5,486 nt of DNA from assembly GCA_016790385.1 (NCBI GenBank), contig JAEUNV010000186.1, positions 1 through 5,486 of the forward strand. The letters are read 5' to 3'. The stretch's first letter is position 1; each line of letters starts with the position of its first letter. The translations under genes and the position numbers were made by a program. The DNA is from Zoogloea sp. (GTDB lineage: Bacteria; Pseudomonadota; Gammaproteobacteria; Burkholderiales; Rhodocyclaceae). Shown in pieces: positions 1 to 5,486 of the stretch. The notes under the pieces are model-generated. The model was given only the letters and a program-made list of their open reading frames with translations. It was not told the DNA's origin and made no database searches.

Positions 1-2
1 GT

Positions 3-814
<812 letters not shown>

Positions 815-916
815 AACGGCTCGCGCGAACCCCGCTGTGGCGCGCTCAAGATGTTGATGTGACATGATATTTCGCTTTCGTGGGCGAGGCGCTTGCATGC
901 CACGCCGGTCTCCGTC

Positions 917-925
917 TGCTACAAT
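917..925 (+). promoter_or_regulatory. Putative extended -10 promoter for the mla operon
   Basis: TGCTACAAT is an extended -10 element (TGN followed by TACAAT). It sits 28 bases before the mlaF ATG at 953, which predicts transcription starting near 932 and a leader of about 21 nt. No good -35 is present at 17 bp (897-902, ATGCCA); a TTGCAT at 893-898 is 21 bp away, which is too far for normal spacing. Extended -10 promoters can work without a strong -35. This placement also argues against any mlaF start upstream of 932. Confidence 0.55.
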
Positions 926-952
926 TCGCCTCCCGCGTTGCAACATTTTTCC

Positions 953-1756
953 ATGTCCGAGCCTCTTGTTCGCCTCGAAAACGTGCGTTTCGCCTACGGC
1001 GAACGGGCGATCCTGCGCGACATTTCCCTGTCGATTCCCCGCGGAAAAGTGGTGGCCATCATGGGTGGCAGCGGCTGCGGCAAGACGACGCTGCTGCGCC
1101 TGATTGGTGGGCAGGAGCGCGCCGTGGCTGGCCGGGTGATGGTGGACGGTGAGGATGTGGGGAGGCTGGGGCGAGAGGCGCTTTACGCCCTGCGCCGCCG
1201 GATGGGCATGCTGTTCCAGTTCGGCGCGCTGTTTACCGACATGTCGGTATTCGACAACGTGGCCTTTCCCCTGCGGGAGCACACCGACCTTCCCGCCGAA
1301 CTCATCAACGATCTGGTGCTCATGAAGCTCCATGCGGTGGGTTTGCGGGGCGCGGCCAGGCTGATGCCCGGCGAGCTCTCGGGCGGCATGGCGCGGCGCG
1401 TGGCTCTGGCGCGAACCATCGCCCTCGACCCCATGCTGCTGATGTACGACGAGCCTTTCACCGGCCTCGATCCCATCTCCCTCGGGGTGATCGGTCAGCT
1501 GATCCGGCGCCTCAACGATGCCCTTGGCGCCAGTTCCGTCATCGTCACCCACGATATCCAGGAGTCCCTGCAGATCGTGGATTACATCTATTTCATTTCC
1601 GAGGGGCGGGTGGCCGCGGAGGGTACGCCCGAAGCGATCCGCAACTCGACCGATCCCTTCGTGCACCAGTTCGTGCATGCCGAGGCCGACGGCCCCGTGC
1701 CCTTCCACTACCCCGCCGGAGATTACGCCACGGCCCTGGTCGGGGGAGCGGCTTGA
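953..1756 (+). CDS. mlaF: Phospholipid ABC transporter ATP-binding protein MlaF
   Basis: ATPase of the inner-membrane MlaFEDB complex, on the cytoplasmic side; it powers phospholipid movement between the membrane and the MlaD/MlaC route. The 267-residue product (E. coli MlaF is about 269) shows Walker [10 protein letters not shown] at 38-46, Q-loop Q89 in MLFQFG, ABC signature LSGGM at 142-146, Walker B MLLMYDEP at 161-168, D-loop GLDP at 171-174 and switch histidine H200. The C-terminal tail after about 230 holds [13 protein letters not shown] (247-259), a segment conserved in MlaF that contributes to the dimer and MlaB contacts. I chose the ATG at 953 ([10 protein letters not shown]) because an upstream in-frame TTG at 893 would place the promoter-like TGCTACAAT inside the gene. 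No Shine-Dalgarno precedes the ATG. It is the first gene of the operon, and its stop overlaps the mlaE start by one base. Confidence 0.96.
   Translation: MSEPLVRLENVRFAYGERAILRDISLSIPRGKVVAIMGGSGCGKTTLLRLIGGQERAVAGRVMVDGEDVGRLGREALYALRRRMGMLFQFGALFTDMSVFDNVAFPLREHTDLPAELINDLVLMKLHAVGLRGAARLMPGELSGGMARRVALARTIALDPMLLMYDEPFTGLDPISLGVIGQLIRRLNDALGASSVIVTHDIQESLQIVDYIYFISEGRVAAEGTPEAIRNSTDPFVHQFVHAEADGPVPFHYPAGDYATALVGGAA
1742..1748 (+). promoter_or_regulatory. Ribosome binding site of mlaE
   Basis: GGGGGAG lies inside the last codons of mlaF, 7 bases before the ATG at 1756. Its spacing supports that ATG over the adjacent in-frame TTG at 1753. Confidence 0.6.
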
Positions 1757-2535
1757 TGGTGGGCGCGATTCGCCGCTTGGGGGCGCTGGTCATCAACGGG
1801 GTGTGGCAGCTGGGCTTCATGGCCCGCTTCTTCTGGCTGATCCTCGTGTATTCGGGGCAGTCCTTCACGCGCATCCACCTCACCGTTCGCGAGCTTTACT
1901 TCAGCGGGGTGATGTCCCTTCTGATCATCCTCGTGTCGGGGCTGTTCGTCGGGCTGGTGCTGGGCCTGCAAGGTTATGAAACCTTGCAGCGCTACGGGGC
2001 CAGCGATTCCCTGGGGACGCTGGTGGCCTTGTCCCTGGTTCGGGAACTGGGGCCGGTGGTGGCGGGCTTGCTGTTCGCCAGCCGTGCCGGTTCGGCGGTC
2101 ACGGCCGAGATCGGGTTGATGAAGGTCACCGAGCAGCTCAAGGCCATGGACATGATGGCGGTGAGTCCCATCGCCCGGGTGGTGGCGCCGCGCTTCTGGG
2201 GTGGGGTCGTCTCCATGCCCCTGTTGGCAGCGCTGTTCTCCGCCATGGGGGTGTTCGGCGGCTGGCTGATCGGGGTGGTGGTCATCGGCGTTGATGACGG
2301 TGCTTTCTGGGCGCAGATGCAGGATGCCGTCGACTTCCAATACGACGTCCTCAATGGCGTGATCAAGAGCTGCGTGTTCGGTGTGGCGGTGGCCCTGATC
2401 GCGGTCTTCGAGGGCTACGATTGCGTGCCCACGGCCGAAGGGGTTTCCCGCGCCATCACCCGCACCGTGGTGAGTTCGGCCCTGGCCATCCTGGCGCTGG
2501 ATTTTGTAATGACGTCTTTCATGTTCCGAGGTTAA
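1756..2535 (+). CDS. mlaE: Phospholipid ABC transporter permease MlaE
   Basis: Integral inner-membrane permease of MlaFEDB (MlaE/YrbE permease family). Two copies form the lipid-binding cavity beneath the MlaD ring. The product is 259 residues, against about 260 in E. coli. An N-terminal amphipathic stretch (about 1-40) is followed by hydrophobic segments near 50-75, 88-112, 145-177, 202-219 and 238-256. The family hallmark is the run [18 protein letters not shown] (97-114) leading into the cytoplasmic coupling region [14 protein letters not shown] (125-138), which contacts MlaF. The start is the ATG in TGATG, where the A is shared with the mlaF stop, implying translational coupling between ATPase and permease; a GGGGGAG sits 7 bases upstream. 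Nothing is truncated or missing. Confidence 0.96.
   Translation: MVGAIRRLGALVINGVWQLGFMARFFWLILVYSGQSFTRIHLTVRELYFSGVMSLLIILVSGLFVGLVLGLQGYETLQRYGASDSLGTLVALSLVRELGPVVAGLLFASRAGSAVTAEIGLMKVTEQLKAMDMMAVSPIARVVAPRFWGGVVSMPLLAALFSAMGVFGGWLIGVVVIGVDDGAFWAQMQDAVDFQYDVLNGVIKSCVFGVAVALIAVFEGYDCVPTAEGVSRAITRTVVSSALAILALDFVMTSFMFRG
2528..2531 (+). promoter_or_regulatory. Ribosome binding site of mlaD
   Basis: GAGG spans the last codons of mlaE, 6 bases before the ATG at 2538. It fixes the mlaD start there rather than at an in-frame TTG at 2421 that would overlap mlaE by more than 100 bases. Confidence 0.55.
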
Positions 2536-2537
2536 CG

Positions 2538-3014
2538 ATGAGTCGTACCACGATGGATCTGTGGGTCGGGGTTTTCGTGGCGATGGGTATTGCCGCGCTG
2601 TTCTTTCTGGCGCTCAAGGTTGGCAGCATCTCGGGTTCCGATATCCGCTCGCCCTACACCCTCAGCGCCCGTTTCGACAATATCGGCGGTCTCAAGGTGC
2701 GTGCGCCGGTCAAGGTGGCCGGTGTGCTGGTGGGGCGGGTTTCCGAGATCCGCTACGACAATGAACGCTTTCAGGCGGAGGTGGTCTTCACCGTGGATAG
2801 CCGTTACAAGTTTCCCACTGACACGTTTGCCAACATCCTGACCTCCGGCCTGCTTGGCGAGCAGTACCTGGGCCTGGATCCGGGGGGCGAGGAAAAGACC
2901 CTGGCGCCCGGCGATGTCATCAGGAAGACCCAGTCGGCCGTTGTGCTCGAGAAGCTGATCAGCCAGTTCATGTTCAACAAGGCAGCCGAGGGCGAACCTG
3001 CGCCGGCCAAGTGA
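2538..3014 (+). CDS. mlaD: MCE-domain phospholipid-binding protein MlaD
   Basis: Inner-membrane-anchored MCE protein. Family members form a hexameric ring on the periplasmic side of MlaE that passes phospholipid to or from MlaC. The 158-residue product has one N-terminal transmembrane helix (about 8-27), then a single MCE domain (about 38-117) with GLKVRAPVKVAGVLVGRV at 51-68 and the pore-loop region SGLLGEQYLGLDPG at 103-116. A conserved amphipathic C-terminal helix, SAVVLEKLISQFMF (133-146), follows. The start MSRTTMDLWVG leads straight into the membrane helix, as expected for the family. It is about 25 residues shorter than E. coli MlaD because the disordered tail after that helix is only about a dozen residues (KAAEGEPAPAK). 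It begins two bases after the mlaE stop. Confidence 0.95.
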   Translation: MSRTTMDLWVGVFVAMGIAALFFLALKVGSISGSDIRSPYTLSARFDNIGGLKVRAPVKVAGVLVGRVSEIRYDNERFQAEVVFTVDSRYKFPTDTFANILTSGLLGEQYLGLDPGGEEKTLAPGDVIRKTQSAVVLEKLISQFMFNKAAEGEPAPAK

Positions 3015-3031
3015 GCGCCGGCGCATCCACA

Positions 3032-3036
3032 GGGAG
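3032..3036 (+). promoter_or_regulatory. Ribosome binding site of mlaA
   Basis: GGGAG (preceded by A, giving AGGGAG) lies 9 bases before the ATG at 3046 in the 31-base gap after mlaD. The next in-frame ATG is codon 58, inside the conserved domain, so this start is well supported. Confidence 0.65.
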
Positions 3037-3045
3037 TACCCGACG

Positions 3046-3777
3046 ATGATCAACAGCAACACGCCCGCAACAAGAAGCCTGCCGGCACGTGCTGCCCCGC
3101 TCGGGCTGGCGCTTGCGCTGACGGCCTGTGCCGGCGCGGGCGCTCACCCCCGAGACCCCATCGAGCCCCTTAATCGGGCCACCTTTGCTTTCAACGAATC
3201 GGCCGACAAATACGTGATGCGCCCGGTGGCGCAGGTCTACGACTACATTCCGCTGCCGCTCAAGGTGGGGGTTGGCAACTTTTTCGGCAACATCGGTGAT
3301 GTGTGGATCGGGGTGAACAACGTGCTTCAGGGCAAGTTTGTGGATGGCTTGTCGGATGGCGGTCGGGTGCTTGTGAACAGCACGGTCGGCATCTTCGGGC
3401 TCTTCGACGTTGCCACGGAGATGGGGCTCGAAAAGCATGACGAGGATCTCGGTCAGACCCTTGGTACCTGGGGGGTCGGCGAAGGCCCTTACATCGTCCT
3501 GCCCCTGCTCGGGCCGAGCACGCTGCGCGACAGCCTTGGCCTGATCGGCGATATTCAGGCTGATCCGGTGTTGCAGTTCAAGGAAGTCGCGGTGCGCAAC
3601 TCCCTCACCGGCCTGCGTTTCACCCACCGTCGCGCCGCCCTGCTGGGGGCTGACACAACGGCCGAGCAGGCGGCCCTGGACAAGTACGGCTACATGCGCA
3701 GTTTCTACCTGCAATACCGCCTGAATCAGGTTTATGACGGTCAGCCACCCCGGGTGAAGGACCCGGACGACGAATAA
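3046..3777 (+). CDS. mlaA: Outer-membrane phospholipid-removing lipoprotein MlaA (VacJ)
   Basis: Outer-membrane lipoprotein that, with porins in E. coli, removes phospholipids from the outer leaflet and hands them to MlaC. The 243-residue product has a 27-residue signal with a lipobox LTAC; C28 would be lipidated and acylated. Residue +2 is Ala, not Asp, which fits sorting to the outer membrane. MlaA/VacJ motifs are DPIEPLNRATFAFNE (37-51), RPVAQVYDYIPLPLK (59-73), the NFFGNIGDVW block (78-87), and LGQTLGTWGVGEGPYIVLP followed by STLRDS in the middle of the protein. The length is close to E. coli MlaA (251). The gene sits between mlaD and mlaC with its own Shine-Dalgarno, whereas in E. coli mlaA lies elsewhere on the chromosome. 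The C-terminus is short and acidic (KDPDDE). Confidence 0.95.
   Translation: MINSNTPATRSLPARAAPLGLALALTACAGAGAHPRDPIEPLNRATFAFNESADKYVMRPVAQVYDYIPLPLKVGVGNFFGNIGDVWIGVNNVLQGKFVDGLSDGGRVLVNSTVGIFGLFDVATEMGLEKHDEDLGQTLGTWGVGEGPYIVLPLLGPSTLRDSLGLIGDIQADPVLQFKEVAVRNSLTGLRFTHRRAALLGADTTAEQAALDKYGYMRSFYLQYRLNQVYDGQPPRVKDPDDE
3750..3766 (+). other. Small GC-rich inverted repeat at the 3' end of mlaA
   Basis: CCGGGT-GAAGG-ACCCGG can form a perfect 6-bp stem with a 5-base loop, ending 8 bases before the mlaA stop codon. No T-run follows, so it is not a standard intrinsic terminator. It could be a chance product of GC-rich coding sequence, or a weak mRNA structure between mlaA and mlaC. Confidence 0.3.
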
Positions 3778-3802
3778 TCCCCAGGCCCCGCCCCACGACA
3801 AC

Positions 3803-3808
3803 AGAGAG
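3803..3808 (+). promoter_or_regulatory. Probable ribosome binding site of mlaC
   Basis: AGAGAG within the 39-base mlaA-mlaC gap lies 8 bases before the ATG at 3817. The match to the Shine-Dalgarno consensus is moderate. Confidence 0.45.
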
Positions 3809-3816
3809 ACCCACTG

Positions 3817-4452
3817 ATGAACAAGATTGCATCCCTGCTTGCCGCGCTCGCCCTCAGCATTGGCGTCCAGTTCAACGCCATTGCGGCCGATCCGGCTGCG
3901 CCCGATGCCCTGGTCAAAGGCGTGACCGATGACGTGATCGCCATCGTGCGCCAGGACAAGGCCATCCAGTCCGGCGACACTCGCAAGGCGGTTGAACTGG
4001 TCGAGACCCGGGTGCTGCCTTATTTCGACTTTGCCCACATGACCCGTCTTGCCGTCGGCAAGGACTGGAAGCAGGCCAGCCCCGAGCAGAAGACCGTGCT
4101 GACCCAGGAGTTCAAGACCCTGCTGGTGCGCACGTATTCCAATGCCCTGACCCAGTACCGCAATCAGCAGATCGACTTCAAGCCCCTCAAGGCCAAGCCC
4201 GAGGACACCGACGTGGTGGTGCGCACCGAGGTGCGCCAGCCCGGGGCCAAGCCCGTGCAGATCGACTACAACCTCGAGAAGCTTGCCGATGGCTGGAAGG
4301 TCTACGATGTGCTGGTGGCGGGCGTCAGCCTTGTTACCAATTACCGTGACAGTTTTGGCCAGGAGGTGCGTTCAGGTGGCATCGACGGCCTGATCAAGTC
4401 CCTCAAGGACAAGAACAAGCAGCTCGACCCGACGGTGTCGGCCAAGAAATGA
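3817..4452 (+). CDS. mlaC: Periplasmic phospholipid-shuttle protein MlaC
   Basis: Soluble periplasmic carrier that holds phospholipid acyl chains in a hydrophobic pocket and ferries them between MlaA and the MlaD ring (MlaC/Ttg2D family). The product is 211 residues, the same length as E. coli MlaC. A Sec signal peptide covers about 1-23 (MNKIASLLAALALSIGV...) with a likely AIA|AD cleavage site after A23. The mature part has family features: YFDFAHMTRLAVGKDWKQAS around 70-89, a central EFKTLLVRTYSNAL helix (about 99-112), VQIDYNLEK then GWKVYDVLVAGVSLVTNYR (about 160-170 and beyond), and a C-terminal GGIDGLIKSLKDKNK helix. The start is the ATG that gives a clean signal peptide. The stop TGA overlaps the mlaB start in ATGA. 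Confidence 0.95.
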   Translation: MNKIASLLAALALSIGVQFNAIAADPAAPDALVKGVTDDVIAIVRQDKAIQSGDTRKAVELVETRVLPYFDFAHMTRLAVGKDWKQASPEQKTVLTQEFKTLLVRTYSNALTQYRNQQIDFKPLKAKPEDTDVVVRTEVRQPGAKPVQIDYNLEKLADGWKVYDVLVAGVSLVTNYRDSFGQEVRSGGIDGLIKSLKDKNKQLDPTVSAKK

Positions 4453-4733
4453 TCCGCTCCGACGGCCAGCGCCTCAGCCTATCCGGGCCACTGACGGTTG
4501 CCACCGCCGGCGACCTGGCCACCGCCGGCCGTGAGCATGTGATCGCGGCCGATCTCGTGGTGGACCTCTCCGGAGTCACACAGGTGGATTCCGCCGCCCT
4601 GGCCCTGCTGTTGAGCTGGGTCCGCGCCGCCCGCAACGCCGGCCGCAGCCTTTCCATCGACCAGCCTCCGGCGGCGCTGGTCAGTCTCGCGTCCCTCTAC
4701 GACGTCGATACCATTCTTCCCCTGGCCCATTGA
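4449..4733 (+). CDS. mlaB: STAS-domain regulatory subunit MlaB
   Basis: Small cytoplasmic STAS protein that binds MlaF and is needed for assembly or activity of the MlaFEDB complex in E. coli. The product is 94 residues, essentially one STAS domain (E. coli MlaB is about 97). Characteristic features are the first strand RLSLSGPLTVATAGDL (8-23), the central VVDLSGVTQVDSAALALLLS (37-56) with the VD-S-A loop at 46-49, and the last part ALVSLASLYDVDTILPL (76-92), which resembles the E. coli C-terminus. S48 sits where E. coli MlaB has the conserved Thr (T52) of the loop. The ATG overlaps the mlaC stop by four bases (ATGA), so translation is probably coupled to mlaC. Sequence identity to other MlaB proteins is naturally low; context makes the assignment firm. 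Confidence 0.92.
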   Translation: MIRSDGQRLSLSGPLTVATAGDLATAGREHVIAADLVVDLSGVTQVDSAALALLLSWVRAARNAGRSLSIDQPPAALVSLASLYDVDTILPLAH

Positions 4734-4749
4734 GCCAGCGGCCCCTTTC

Positions 4750-5486
4750 ATGAATCCTGCGATCCGCGTTGCCGGCGTCACCAAGCGTTTCCGTTCTTTG
4801 CAGGCCCTGGCCGGCGTTGATCTGGAAGTGGCCCAGGGCGAGTTCTTCGGCCTTCTGGGCCCCAATGGTGCCGGTAAGACCACCCTCATTTCGTCCCTTG
4901 CCGGTCTCGCCCGGCCCGACTCCGGCACCCTGGAGGTGATGGGGCACGACGTGGTGCGCGACTACCGCGCTGCCCGCATGGCGCTCGGGGTGGTGCCCCA
5001 GGAGCTGGTCTTCGACCCCTTCTTCTCGGTGCGCGAGATGCTGCGCATCCAGTCGGGCTACTTCGGCATCCGTAACAACGACGACTGGATCGACGAGATC
5101 CTCCACAACCTGGACCTCACCGGCAAGGCCGGCGCCAACATGCGCATGCTGTCCGGCGGCATGAAGCGCCGGGCGCTGGTGGCCCAGGCCCTGGTACATC
5201 GCCCGCCGGTCATCGTCCTCGACGAGCCCACCGCCGGGGTGGACGTGGAACTGCGTCATGGCCTGTGGCAGTTCATCCGCAAGCTCAACCAGGACGGCCA
5301 CACCATTGTGCTGACCACCCACTACCTTGAAGAGGCCGAGTCCCTGTGCGGACGCATAGCCATGCTCAAGGCCGGGCGGGTGGTGGCCCTCGACACAACG
5401 GCCAACCTGCTGCAACGCTTCGCCACCCACACCCTGAAAGTGCGGCTTGCCGCCCCGGTGAGCCTGCCGCCGCCGTTCTCCGCCCG
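4750..5486 (+). CDS. ABC-2-type exporter ATP-binding protein, YadG-like (3' end beyond window)
   Basis: Cytoplasmic ATPase of an ABC-2-type export system. The 245 visible codons of an expected 300 or so show Walker A GPNGAGKTT at 37-45, Q-loop Q84 in GVVPQE, ABC signature MLSGGMKRRAL at 133-143, Walker B VIVLDEPTAGVD at 154-165, and the switch histidine H191 in TTHYLEEAE. The pattern GVVPQELVFDPFFSVREM and LSGGMKRR...LDEPTAGVDVELR closely follows E. coli YadG, whose partner is the permease YadH. The substrate of this family is not established, so no symbol is given. The frame stays open to the right edge, and the truncation is only the window boundary. It starts 16 bases after mlaB with no clear Shine-Dalgarno, so it is probably read from the mla transcript. 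A permease gene is expected directly downstream. Confidence 0.88.
   Translation, partial: MNPAIRVAGVTKRFRSLQALAGVDLEVAQGEFFGLLGPNGAGKTTLISSLAGLARPDSGTLEVMGHDVVRDYRAARMALGVVPQELVFDPFFSVREMLRIQSGYFGIRNNDDWIDEILHNLDLTGKAGANMRMLSGGMKRRALVAQALVHRPPVIVLDEPTAGVDVELRHGLWQFIRKLNQDGHTIVLTTHYLEEAESLCGRIAMLKAGRVVALDTTANLLQRFATHTLKVRLAAPVSLPPPFSA

Noticed and set aside
856..870. TGTGA and TATCAT-like elements as a CRP site or second leuS promoter
   Set aside because: Only one CRP half-site is present without the matching TCACA arm, and the minus-strand TATCAT (864-869) has no acceptable -35.
893..955. TTG at 893 as a 20-codon longer start for MlaF
   Set aside because: The extension holds the likely promoter TGCTACAAT, and family alignment begins at [11 protein letters not shown] (953).
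2421..2537. TTG at 2421 as an earlier start for MlaD
   Set aside because: It would overlap mlaE by over 100 bases and add an Arg/His-rich stretch before the membrane helix; the ATG at 2538 has GAGG at good spacing.
4681..5430. Minus-strand open frame of 249 codons opposite the YadG-like ATPase
   Set aside because: The plus strand has all ABC ATPase motifs in order; the opposite frame is a His/Gly/Val-rich shadow.
953..5486. Possibility that the cluster is a novel or undescribed transport system
   Set aside because: Every gene matches a known Mla component or a YadG-like ATPase over its visible length, with expected motifs; nothing unexplained of gene size remains.

Overview
The window is GC-rich, densely coded bacterial DNA. 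It carries a complete Mla (maintenance of outer-membrane lipid asymmetry) phospholipid-transport operon, flanked by two genes cut off at the window edges. The protein sequences, the OM lipoprotein MlaA and the position of mlaA inside the operon (order F-E-D-A-C-B) point to a Gram-negative betaproteobacterium. Rhodocyclales or Burkholderiales relatives are plausible, but I cannot place it further from sequence alone.

Layout. Positions 3-773 on the minus strand are the N-terminal 257 codons of leucyl-tRNA synthetase (leuS), which runs off the left edge. Positions 774-952 are a divergent regulatory region, with a perfect TATAAT facing leuS and an extended -10 (TGC-TACAAT) facing mlaF. Six plus-strand genes follow, tightly packed: mlaF (953-1756), mlaE (1756-2535), mlaD (2538-3014), mlaA (3046-3777), mlaC (3817-4452) and mlaB (4449-4733). 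F/E overlap by 1 nt and C/B by 4 nt; all other gaps are under 40 nt, and no convincing terminator was seen. Sixteen bases after mlaB begins an ABC-2-type exporter ATPase like E. coli YadG (4750 to the right edge, incomplete).

How the genes work together (family knowledge). MlaA in the outer membrane extracts mislocalised phospholipid, MlaC carries it through the periplasm, and the inner-membrane complex MlaF-E-D-B exchanges it with the inner membrane, powered by ATP hydrolysis in MlaF. Every component has its hallmark motifs, so the pathway looks complete and functional. The downstream YadG-like ATPase belongs to a different ABC class and probably pairs with a permease just beyond the window; its position suggests co-transcription with mla.

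Novelty. I see no undescribed system. The points worth a second look are modest: the operon-internal mlaA, the divergent promoter region with an SD-less mlaF leader, Ser in place of Thr at the likely MlaB regulatory site, a short MlaD tail, a LeuS zinc-type module without its cysteines, and linkage to a second ABC system. There is no stretch over 300 bases without a gene. No tRNA, rRNA, CRISPR array, insertion sequence or attachment site was seen.
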